A stretch of 32,481 nt of DNA, from positions 1-32,481 of the forward strand of contig SDNP01000033.1 of the NCBI GenBank assembly GCA_004524445.1. Reading direction: 5' to 3'. This stretch comes from Candidatus Thorarchaeota archaeon (GTDB taxonomy: Archaea; Asgardarchaeota; Thorarchaeia; Thorarchaeales; Thorarchaeaceae). This document shows, piece by piece, positions 12,001-16,411 of the stretch. Numbering within the stretch: the first letter of the stretch is position 1; every line of letters begins with the position of its first letter. The translations under genes were made by a program, and so were the position numbers. A model generated the notes under the pieces. The model made no database searches. It saw nothing but the letters and a program-made list of their open reading frames with translations, and was not told the origin of the DNA.

Positions 12001-14758
12001 GACTGCTGATGACTCCACAGTCCAGGTCTACTGGAAAGAATTCGCTCTGCTATCAGTATCATACGAGAACCTGCTTGATGGGAACCTGACTAGTGGAGCA
12101 TCTGTGACATATTCCTGGGCGGGTGGAACGGGTACACTGATTGAGATAGGATCTTCTGGCGTTTACCAGGTGAATCTCGACACCTCTGCTGCAGATTCGG
12201 GAACCCGTATTGTGACAATCACAGCTCAAAAGGACAAATTCAGAACGTCGATTACAACTGTTACTCTGGTTGTTCTCACACTGCCGTCAGAGATGATTGC
12301 ATACGAACCAGAAGATTTGGTAAATGAGATTCCTCGAGGCAGCCCTGTCGATATCAGCATTTATCTCAATGATACCACATATAATGTGCCAATAGCGGAT
12401 GCTGATATAGAATCAGTATATGCCATTCTTGGAAATAACACCTATCCTATGATTTACAATGGCACTCCCGGACACTACTACACTACAATTCCCGGTGGCG
12501 ATACTGAATTGCCCATAGGTTTCTACAACATCAGAATCTCAGCACAAATACAAAACTTCGATCCAGCGAGCTATTCATTCAAAATTGACCTCCTCCGAAC
12601 TCTGACAACATTGCATCTGTACGGTGATACCACAGGAACGATGAATGCGGTCTACTCGCAGCAAGTTGTTTTCGAACTCAATTACACTGAAACAATCAGC
12701 AACATCACCATTGATGCTGCAAATGTGATGTGGCAAATTCCTGATGCTGGGTTGAGTGGGAACCTCACAAGCATTGGTAATGGAATATGGCGAGTCGTGT
12801 TCGACACATCAGATGCTGGATTCGGTACATGGGGAGTCACATTTAGAGGCGAGCCAACTGATCCTATTCTCGCAGAAACAGCAACCACACTGACTCTCAC
12901 AATTAAGAGAATTCCTACGCAGGCGCTGAACCCATCGCCGCTCACGGTTGTCTGGGGATGGACTGGCAATGTCAGTTTCTACTATCGTGACACTTTCTTT
13001 GATACTGGTGTGGGCGGAGCTACTGCCGAGTACTCATGGGGTCCAATCAAGGGCAATGCGACTGACCTCGGAAATGGAACATACCTTGTCCCAGTTGATA
13101 CGACAATACTCACGACTGGTGATCAACATTCGATTTTGATAACATTCACCAAGGCGAACTTCCAGGAGAGTAATGGAGGCATACAGATAACAGTTCAAGA
13201 TATTCCAACAGAGTTGTTTGTTGCTCCCCAAGAGAATGAGGACATTATGATTGAAGCGAGCAAAACCAATCTTAAAATTCCCATTAATGATACATTGACA
13301 ATTCAGTTATTCTACAATGATACAGACAACACCGAGGGATTCATTGGAGGAATTGAAAACGCCTACCTACTGCCCCAGAGCTCTCTTATAGGTGACACTT
13401 TCCAAGGACAGCTCGATTTCGAATTGATAGCGTTGGGTAATGGATGGTACAACATCACATTTGATACCAATAACCCGGATTTGTATGCAGCAGAGGAATG
13501 GTACCCTAATGTAGACTATACCTACTATATTGCTTTGCAACTCCAGAATAGGTCTATGGTAGATGTTTCCATAAAAATAACGGTTATCGAGAAACCAGCT
13601 GAATTGCTTCTAGACCCCGAGCTTGGACTTGTTCAACCTGTAGTTTCAATGTATTATGGCGAAACCATTCCAGTAAGAGTCTTCTTCAATGATACATGGC
13701 ATATCTCCGGAGTTGTCGGCGCCACAATAACTGGCTTAATTGACGTAGAGTCCATTTCCATTGGCGACGAAATAAGGGATGAAGGGAATGGATTCTATAT
13801 CATCTATCTAACCGCACCTGCTCCACCTATCCCGGTGGGAATCGATGAAACATCTGTCATCGTGACGATAAATGCCAATAAGAGCACTTATGAAATTGGA
13901 GAATTGCTTCTGCGCGTGAACATTGTTCCGACAGAGGCTCAGCAAACCATGGGTACAGCAATCTCGTGGGGCACACCAATTAGCCTTCTGCTGCTCTTCC
14001 TTGTGGTACTCTGGGTGAAGGTCTTCAGTGTTCCAAAGAGACTGCGTCAGATTAATGGTCAAATCAAGTCTCTGAGCAAAGGAAAGATGCCCAAACCAAT
14101 TGAAGAAGCTAAGGGCCGCCAAGAACTGGTTGCTGACCTTTTCAATGATACTTACGAGAAGGTGGAAATAACGCGGCGACCAGATGAGCTTCCTGCTGAG
14201 GCGGTGGATGTCGAGGTCCCCGAGATGGGAGAGCTTCTCGTCCAGCTTTCTATCCTCACCAACTTGAGCCCAGAAGAACTCGATGAGTTCAAGGCAGATA
14301 TCTCAAAGATGAAACTTAGTGAGCAAGCTGCTTTTGTAAAAGAAGTCATCAATCAAGAGGCCATAAGAGCTGCAAGACGCGAGGATACAACCGTTGAGGC
14401 GATTATTGAGAAGGTTAGTAATGACGCAAGACGTCAGATTGGTGGTGAAGAGATAGAACGAATCTCTGCTCCTGAAGACGCAGTGCACGACCGTGTGCTC
14501 CTCCCAGATGAAGATGAAATCGAAGAGCCCGCGGAATTTGAACCAGAGGCACATGAGGAGCCTTCAGAAGAGGATATGGCTGAAGCCAAGGAAGTTCTAC
14601 CTGATGACAGACTCAGCCCATTTGAACTTGAGGAACTGAAGCGGGATCTTGAGAAGAAAGGCGTACCCGCTCATGAGATTGACACAATAATTGATCAGGC
14701 GAAGCACTTGCCACGTGAACTAGTTGACGAACTCGTACGGAGTCTAGGCGAAGAGTAG
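2..14758 (+). CDS. Giant modular surface protein: DUF2341-LamG, about 30 Ig-like domains, C-terminal TM and tail (5' partial)
   Basis: The reading frame is open from base 2, so the ATG at 95 is an internal Met and the true N-terminus is missing. About 4918 residues are visible. In order: a beta-rich N-terminal part and a DNRLRE/CBM96-like region (about 560-1200); DUF2341 plus LamG (1226-2236); a beta linker; a second DUF2341 plus LamG (2855-3931); about 30 Ig-like domains to about 13930; one transmembrane helix (about 13952-14026); and a highly charged tail of about 240 residues. Asn-x-Ser/Thr sites are frequent and I count only three cysteines. Known for the families: DUF2341 and LamG occur in extracellular, often glycan-binding proteins. 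Inferred: a cell-surface stalk or adhesin whose tail is inside the cell. The ligand is unknown. The gene converges on the RadA-like gene, with 4 bp between stop codons. Confidence 0.93.
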   Translation, partial: DNVYVPDSWTLRKAIGDTTSGSPHPLHGIFEMNRQLSSGYGGTTGWLFEAHWYANDVLNTGDKIYLSQLASAPYRELYSAEVSFRYNVDSVSSMQDEVYVFVNIAGYQTKVHIFESGDTTSSWLQQTVSLTSNQISTLNLPNSLLVEIGIATDLSGSQPSERIYEALIDDVQLTLDVRPFPEQVDLKANGTAVVGWNPGNIYVYEPDHDTRDAWDEPGTGISLDGNYYVGSSADPTVGVYGGDWSNANPYQIGIQFPVNIPQGAVITSAFLEVEPESQASSGDPDMRVHVAGFDSDGSAVSNFSSGLPEIEDRYEWVDTSLDWQVGVRWLSDVRIQQRSPELRSLVQSVVSDSRWSPNNYVVIMLDYMYSDSYRARNSIKGAYGSRFSQDKLPRLFVEYKIPLPKDEVYNFAYEKDITIDHTQVAADLTDFPVMVELFDADLKTKVQPDGDDIAFRMGENPLDFEIELFDQGYSQTEAHLVAWVKVPTLSSSTDTTITMMYGNPDARPASSSDTWDGFEMIHHMNENPTGTLYDSSSNNHLGTSYGSMTSGDLVTGQIDGATDFDGSNDVVSVGQIDTDDWTQFTTSAWVYYLPGTQDPRIFSKTDSTTSNDHILTTRIDSGTHTLTVRISTDYSGSQNGASYATSAILTEGNWYHIVWSWSAATGTILVYVNGNQVLSQAHDGSSIYDSVEVFTIGNNDLENSRYWNGIIDEVRLTQSVLNENWIDTEYNNQLNPSTFLSASSERLIRDTWENEDTATMTFTTSSTDPVTMDAIMTMDIEGSGQSLDEDMNDGTTFYAVNGTNTVDWTANVLISPPNNTDTLNAEIDYPLTQWRPTGVTNPLGVVKTYGADWDYDGGTITIYNTAVDVWGVWVLEFVSWNYVEELQLGISGQSLSDSATLNISDVLEVRATTPWIENARAGLELTDPNGVVWHTDYKTTGVPGTAWHVPSFQHRMPLTVPSSQVDADLTNFPIMVSFADTNLQNTNKVQADGDDIVFVQNGVILSHEIERFDQSTGRIVAWVKANLSSSVDNGLYMYYGNPVIGSCESRADVWSANYEAVWHMDEDVTNEASGGIHYDSTANDYQGTQNGNSRTSGIANSFGQAFDGTDDWIVIDSAEGLDPSGDLSLSGWFYLPSTFSSSSSTSMMIMEKYLTGDDNFHIALVGTDYLESGVDAGSLAVGFEINGNEFTKWTTKTFWSSGWYHYTVLVDADTAANLQIYISGADTTNTGTAGSGGTPSDMSLDFSTDWGIGGRYGEDSEFGSPPEAFMNGEMDEIRVSTTLRPAGWISTEYNNQNNPTGFVQTGSEQQKTSPEHTFTKTIDSSAIAGEWTASVYYNDTGTSVSEATGLYERNFIIKHDSSLELLSPTDAVSDKISLRVAGDLLEIEVKLTDDITIDGITGATVKVNWTVSDTPTDITLDEYDDGRYGKVLNTSDLSDNKRWRIILSSSHIYYNDATDYFDLDLNHETELTYTNVETTPIGFDFAATLVLRDVYDDTPITGALIAFSNGTPVTILDQGGGRYNISLPTNSLSLGDHWYEFMASKSGAFLEDDTTNVTFTLRKHYTSVSVQGDFITPYGEDTAVNVIITDLDTGTALAGTGSVSSWTFSWTGDSDQEPSPADFSYLLATNSWSIGTDTVTISVAMTGDYYSPTDYQFDVQIRKHYTSVTIIGDLLTPHGFDTEVTVVITDMDTGTVLSNIVDISSWTFDWGTGSDPESPPGDFNYTLPSSAWSLGITQVTVSVVMASYYSNPANHQFNVEIRKHYTSLSVQGGLVTPYGQTTDVTVVITDMDTGTILGSTSSVSSWSFTSSYDPVTETTPVDFAVTLTSDTWLVGTETVTLSVTMSGIYFDPSNYQFNLEIRNHRTAASVIGEFVTPYGQTTVLTVVITDLDTGTSLASTNDVSSWTFSSSYDSLPENLPSDFDVTLNTDSWPLGIETVTLSITMSGNYDNPQNIQFDLQIRKHYTSVTVIGDLLTPHGFDTDVTVVITDTDNGSILSSTSSVASWIFDWGTGSDSETPPGDFVYTITTSTWNFGLTTVTLSVSMSGVYQNPSNYQFDVEIRKHYTSVSVRGGLTTPYGNATSLEVVITDLDTNSVLIDTSVVSSWTFSSSYSPYTDSSIDSFLVALPTDGWNVGIESVTLSVTMSGNYNNPSNYVFDLTIRSLETTLTNEPSDLLFPTGDDFVIILQLNVTEQGTYYGDPISGLAQSDFTVTNSTYTYPATVVSLGDGRYNLSIDDQGHFVEGSYTITVSVDPTSSLYALSKVVITFEYQPARSDLTSNLYTISTPYETNATVTLTYYDLDRGSGITTATISSNNTWISYVHVGNGNYEVEIGVSNFVLGNNYVNLTADAAGYAARSIIIKIVVTRIHTDANPSTISIDMPVGNTEIFYIDFVDLDNDVAIYDAGSTQHISNWTGSVPIEITWTGSRYEVNFTTTGSDQLGIFLIRFNFSNGPNYQPAICEVEVDIRTHITIFNLVTAVEPTAFNALINISLRYYDFDNKIGIDSGNVEDYVWNGTDWISTTLISEGGGIYTVQIDANQFGVGGQSFTIYFNWTGPVQQFENKTTTASVNIIGVGSELTLIASSEPTPYLGNMSYTIKYAEIDSGQGIANTSNPEYEDGNVFIYVEFEGTSVDISLVDIWEVDPIGSPGQYSIRFNTSIFSSTGLVYMRLYINWSAGVQPFYTNRTDTISVRILSRDTLVSIVPASSTPYNEIAEFSFTYEDTLAVENIANSSELSISLSLSQYDISYNDASRLFTVSFNTSQFGGLGEQSFTLDVTWAGVPFYANRTGRIVFVTVSARGTVLDYQAPPPTSFGEDVSFSITWTDIAGASSSGIEGATVTLYDGASPISATYYSVTEAGNGVYDVVLDTAYKSEPGYYTLGVEISAVEFYYLTVTSDRTLNIRQRVTILSSDPVGDVPYNSSIEIVLNFQDQITLETIGNDSFLVSFEILTAGDWIYTVTWRASRSNYLLSVETYNQAGLEIGQEYELHLNMSYSYTDPYYRWDDFVVAYQLRYRASSLEKSDTPVQTAYLEYSNFSIYFKDADAAAGISGGTISILKGGSDLILGTDYIYSDAGSGYYDISVNTTALDALGITQITVLANWTGGSPYHSNASLSLDLSVIRRATNVIVLVPPSRTNYLEDVVFVVGFTDLGTGNFLDTDKSLVTVYNEGVPLDPSDFTFIQIGSDYNYEISIASSDLTAVLVSELSLTISVDWPDAPNYYQDDSTSVRVSIIARDTALSVDKPTRTAYGENATLIFQYLDTTSIPEVVIEDDPSLSIVTNLTETPTITYDSITDTFTISFNTSQFGSLGIKYFHINVTWTGSPYYNSRLLQLSSVNVIYRETQANFEAPAPTPYNDIATFTVTYLDIAGETETGIADATLTMYYVGSPIPSEDYVVTPDGAGGFTVNLDTSFFAEPGTYELNASFAYTGSEFRSDAFALRNLIVRFRGTILSAEPVGAIGYETQIETSLEFQDQITFGAIGNSTPQTSFTILNDTGIPWAFTIQWQSSTETYSVIIETEGQPLSVGVSYGLHVNMTYVYQSPYYLHDDTYIFFSIRKRASLLSINEAPTPTAYAELAVFELFYEDTDEQQGIAGATILIGSLVQGTDYFVTPGAAGYYSISLNSSSLGAPGSYKITATADWPDASEPFHSDALRNITLSVTERSAEVEIITPPGQARFLDNFTFVFAYTDTAGSEDVRISITSDDIIIYAEGTPLLDSEFTLTALSGNAFRININSTVLAPTLISDYNVTILVDWTDGVVPYYEDDQTELSFTSIRRTLSVTLGQIPTTPLGDNMTIGFTVKDIIKKTPVEGAVIYFDCQSVSLEEGISYWVSQGTGALAGHYNVTVWTSALGGIGDFTFELDVHWAPSSSPYYGNLSTITVSGSVDLIWSNLQNDVPSPSSVSITGSVQIMVYFTDLDHAEIGIDGATIGVTYIESGLTPSGLTVNNTGPGTYNVSFSTIDLNETGAYTLVISASKWPYETKEINPTITVSVISTSLTADDSTVQVYWKEFALLSVSYENLLDGNLTSGASVTYSWAGGTGTLIEIGSSGVYQVNLDTSAADSGTRIVTITAQKDKFRTSITTVTLVVLTLPSEMIAYEPEDLVNEIPRGSPVDISIYLNDTTYNVPIADADIESVYAILGNNTYPMIYNGTPGHYYTTIPGGDTELPIGFYNIRISAQIQNFDPASYSFKIDLLRTLTTLHLYGDTTGTMNAVYSQQVVFELNYTETISNITIDAANVMWQIPDAGLSGNLTSIGNGIWRVVFDTSDAGFGTWGVTFRGEPTDPILAETATTLTLTIKRIPTQALNPSPLTVVWGWTGNVSFYYRDTFFDTGVGGATAEYSWGPIKGNATDLGNGTYLVPVDTTILTTGDQHSILITFTKANFQESNGGIQITVQDIPTELFVAPQENEDIMIEASKTNLKIPINDTLTIQLFYNDTDNTEGFIGGIENAYLLPQSSLIGDTFQGQLDFELIALGNGWYNITFDTNNPDLYAAEEWYPNVDYTYYIALQLQNRSMVDVSIKITVIEKPAELLLDPELGLVQPVVSMYYGETIPVRVFFNDTWHISGVVGATITGLIDVESISIGDEIRDEGNGFYIIYLTAPAPPIPVGIDETSVIVTINANKSTYEIGELLLRVNIVPTEAQQTMGTAISWGTPISLLLLFLVVLWVKVFSVPKRLRQINGQIKSLSKGKMPKPIEEAKGRQELVADLFNDTYEKVEITRRPDELPAEAVDVEVPEMGELLVQLSILTNLSPEELDEFKADISKMKLSEQAAFVKEVINQEAIRAARREDTTVEAIIEKVSNDARRQIGGEEIERISAPEDAVHDRVLLPDEDEIEEPAEFEPEAHEEPSEEDMAEAKEVLPDDRLSPFELEELKRDLEKKGVPAHEIDTIIDQAKHLPRELVDELVRSLGEE
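1226..2236 (+). other. DUF2341-LamG module 1 of the giant protein
   Basis: This segment encodes a DUF2341-type beta domain followed by a LamG/concanavalin-like jelly roll. Marks seen: DFPVMVEL, DGDDIAF and MMYGNP in the DUF2341 part, then FDGSNDVVS, a WYHIVW strand and WNGIIDEVRLT in the LamG part, closing with TEYNNQLNP. These motifs recur in the same order in the module at 2855-3931, so the two arose by internal duplication. DUF2341-LamG pairs are common in archaeal and bacterial secreted proteins and are thought to bind carbohydrate; the ligand here is unknown. Confidence 0.8.
2855..3931 (+). other. DUF2341-LamG module 2 of the giant protein
   Basis: This is the second copy of the module at 1226-2236. 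It shows NFPIMVSF, DGDDIVF, MYYGNP, FDGTDDWIV, WYHYTVLVD, MNGEMDEIRVS and TEYNNQNNP in the same order. It is slightly longer, mainly in the loops of the LamG part. It also carries one of only three cysteines seen in the protein, just after the MYYGNP motif. Confidence 0.8.
4691..6490 (+). repeat. Six tandem Ig-like units of exactly 300 bp
   Basis: Units start at 4691, 4991, 5291, 5591, 5891 and 6191, each exactly 100 codons, with no indels between unit boundaries. Most begin with His-Tyr-Thr-Ser after an IRK-type strand end. Each carries a TPYG or TPHG turn, a (V/I)ITD(L/M)DTG-type strand, an SSW(T/S)F-type strand and a final NYQF(D/N)-type strand. Units 1 and 4, 2 and 5, and 3 and 6 look most alike, pointing to a 900 bp three-unit higher-order repeat. 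The next domain, at 6491, is more diverged. Confidence 0.85.
8090..9706 (+). repeat. Five-domain Ig superblock, copy A
   Basis: Five Ig-like domains start at 8090, 8399, 8717, 9047 and 9371 (unit lengths 309, 318, 330, 324 and 336 bp; 539 codons in total). Landmarks in order are SFNTSQFGG, a TDIAG turn, DPVG followed by FQDQIT, a GTDYI strand, and LVPPS followed by DWPDAPNYY. The same landmarks recur in the same order in the block that follows immediately. Confidence 0.8.
9707..11335 (+). repeat. Five-domain Ig superblock, copy B
   Basis: This is a direct repeat of the preceding block. Domains start at 9707, 10025, 10346, 10679 and 10994 (unit lengths 318, 321, 333, 315 and 342 bp; 543 codons). 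Landmarks matching copy A are SFNTSQFGS, LDIAG, EPVG followed by FQDQIT, GTDYF, and ITPPG followed by DWTDG and PYYEDD. Adjacent domains within a block resemble each other less than domains five apart, so the five-domain block was duplicated as a unit. Confidence 0.8.
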
Positions 14759-14762
14759 GACG

Positions 14763-15560
14763 CTAGTCCTTCTCCTTGCTCTCCTGATCAAAATATGAGA
14801 GGGGTAGAGTAGTTCCAAACCTAGGTGGTTTCGCCTTTGACGCCCTTCTGACTGGGTATTGCGGATGTTTTGCTAGAACATATTTGAAATAGGACTTTGA
14901 TTCCTCAACATGTACATGTACCTGTGCACAGCTTGCTAGAGCCTTTCCACCTGCTGGGAGATGCCGATTTTGCTCTGAAGGCTGAGCTGAAATTACAGTG
15001 AAAATTCCTCTTTGCAATGTAAAGGTCATGATCTTGGTAGCCATGTGTGTTAATTGCTGCAAGCTCTCACCCGATATACCCTCTTTGATGAATAGGTTTG
15101 GCAATCCTGTAACAAAAAGAACTCTTGCTGGAACTCTATCAAAGAATTTGTCTATCTGATTCATAACTAAATCATACGTCTGTGAGGAATTGAATGCGCG
15201 CGATATATAGATTCTATCCATCACTTCCTCGGGTTCGAGGTCCAATTCATAAGAAATGTCCGTGAGTTGGTCGATATGAATGATGTTGGCGCTGTCAATT
15301 ATGATTGATGAACTTTGAATGCCTCCCTTGTTCTTGGGGAGTTGTGCCTGAATTGCTATTCCAAGTAAATCATCATGCAGACCTCTATCACCATAGAAGA
15401 GATGCACAAGTCCACCTTCAATACCACCGCCAAGCAGTCTGTCAAGTGCTGGATTTCCAGTGCCAAGTTTCAATCTTATTACCTCCTCTGCTGTGCGAAA
15501 GCCCGGCCTTAGGCCCTGATTGATTTTTCTCATCTTATCATAATGTATGATTGAACACAT
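14763..15560 (-). CDS. RadA/RecA-like ATPase-fold protein with lost P-loop
   Basis: The protein has 265 residues. Residues 22-50 match the RadA/Rad51 lead-in: a TAEEVIRLK-type helix followed by LGTGNPALDRLLGGGIEGG. Where a RadA P-loop would have GxxGxGKT, residues 57-66 read GDRGLHDDLL, without the Lys or Thr, and the later strand expected to hold the Walker B Asp reads VLFVTGLPNLF. It is therefore unlikely to hydrolyse ATP the way RadA does. It lacks the N-terminal helix-hairpin-helix domain of full RadA. A GGGGAG ribosome site lies 5 nt before the ATG. Family knowledge: short RadA paralogues in archaea can modulate recombination. Inferred: a structural or regulatory partner in DNA repair. 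A KaiC-like signalling role is possible. Confidence 0.75.
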   Translation of the reverse strand: MCSIIHYDKMRKINQGLRPGFRTAEEVIRLKLGTGNPALDRLLGGGIEGGLVHLFYGDRGLHDDLLGIAIQAQLPKNKGGIQSSSIIIDSANIIHIDQLTDISYELDLEPEEVMDRIYISRAFNSSQTYDLVMNQIDKFFDRVPARVLFVTGLPNLFIKEGISGESLQQLTHMATKIMTFTLQRGIFTVISAQPSEQNRHLPAGGKALASCAQVHVHVEESKSYFKYVLAKHPQYPVRRASKAKPPRFGTTLPLSYFDQESKEKD

Positions 15561-15653
15561 AATAACTCCCCAAAAAATCGAGGTCTATGTAGCAAGAACT
15601 TTAATAGTCACTGTACTCACGATAATGTGCCAACTCGGCCGGGAGGAAGAATA

Positions 15654-15863
15654 TTGAAACAAAGAAAAGTTAGGGTGTGCCCGCGATGCGGAAGCCCTCA
15701 TATTCGCGAGGCGACAAGCTCAGTTGGAGGCTGGCTTGTACCAAAGACGTATTACTGTGAGGCTGAAGGATGTGGATATTCTGGGTCAGTCTATGTCGAA
15801 GTAGACGCATCAGAAGTGGATGAACTCAGACATGCAATAAAAAGCGAATTAGGCTCCGAATGA
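15654..15863 (+). CDS. Small zinc-ribbon protein
   Basis: The protein has 69 residues from a TTG start. I chose this start because GGGAGG (15641-15646) sits 7 nt before it; the in-frame GTG at 15627 has no ribosome site. Cys9 and Cys12 (CPRCG) and Cys35 and Cys40 (CEAEGC) form a four-cysteine zinc ribbon like those in archaeal transcription and RNA-processing factors. The last 20 residues form an acidic helix. It is transcribed divergently from the RadA-like gene across a gap of about 93 bp, and the lipoyl-carrier gene lies 66 bp downstream on the same strand. The exact partner is unknown. Confidence 0.8.
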   Translation: MKQRKVRVCPRCGSPHIREATSSVGGWLVPKTYYCEAEGCGYSGSVYVEVDASEVDELRHAIKSELGSE

Positions 15864-15929
15864 ATACATCTTACACTCCGAAATTAACTTAAGGCACTCT
15901 AAAAAACTAGAAGATAAGGTTGAGCAATT

Positions 15930-16370
15930 ATGGTTACAGTAGATGAATTCGAATTTCCAGAGGATTTGTACTATTTTGCAGGTGAAACCGATTCTCTGTG
16001 GTTGAAGAAAGAAGACGGAAAGGTGCGACTTGGTATCACTCCTCTCGGAGCATATGCTGCTGGCAAGATCAAGTTCATACGACTTAGACCTGCTGGCAAG
16101 ACAGTGAAGTCAGGTCGAAGCATAGGAACTTTGGAGTCAGGCAAGTGGACCGGTGCGGTCAAGGCACCTGTTGGAGGAGAGATTGTCGAGGTCAATGATG
16201 ACTTGAAGAGCAATCCTGGTCTTATCAATGATGATCCATATGGAAAAGGATGGGTTGCAGTACTAGAACCCGAAGATATCTCCGAGCTCGAAGAGCTGCA
16301 GGGCGCTGATGGATTGGAAGAATGGGCAAAGGAAGAAGTCGCCAGTAAGAAAGCGATGAAGGGAGAATAG
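15930..16370 (+). CDS. H-protein-like lipoyl carrier (GcvH family)
   Basis: The protein has 146 residues. The hallmark is residues 66-87, GTLESGK followed by APVGGEIVEVN, which aligns with the GcvH lipoylation loop, so Lys72 is the expected lipoyl-lysine. The upstream LGITPLGAYAAGKIKFIRL matches the GcvH beta framework (GIT, then G.I.F). A Glu/Lys-rich tail follows. In the glycine cleavage system, H-protein shuttles the aminomethyl group between P, T and L proteins; H-like LbpA carriers also serve sulfur-oxidising Hdr-like complexes. No P, T or L gene and no lipoate ligase is in this window, so the partner is not settled here. The gene converges on the Orc1-like gene. Confidence 0.8.
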   Translation: MVTVDEFEFPEDLYYFAGETDSLWLKKEDGKVRLGITPLGAYAAGKIKFIRLRPAGKTVKSGRSIGTLESGKWTGAVKAPVGGEIVEVNDDLKSNPGLINDDPYGKGWVAVLEPEDISELEELQGADGLEEWAKEEVASKKAMKGE

Positions 16371-16386
16371 TACTAATCCATTACGT

Positions 16387-16408
16387 GGGGATGGAACATT
16401 TCCTCCCC
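16387..16408 (+). terminator. Imperfect hairpin between convergent genes
   Basis: GGGGA pairs with TCCCC, followed by a mismatch and a shorter inner stem of G-C, G-T and A-T pairs, in the 41 bp gap between the lipoyl-carrier gene and the convergent Orc1-like gene. A pyrimidine-rich stretch follows on the + strand. Archaeal termination depends mainly on T-runs, so this is a weak call. Confidence 0.35.
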
Positions 16409-16411
16409 CGC

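Noticed and set aside
12948..13139. Several frames of 60-130 codons on either strand inside the giant gene
   Set aside because: They lie within strongly supported repeat-domain coding sequence, have no recognisable domain, and look like shadows of the real frame.
15627..15629. GTG start for the zinc-ribbon gene
   Set aside because: No ribosome site precedes it, while TTG 15654 has GGGAGG 7 nt upstream.
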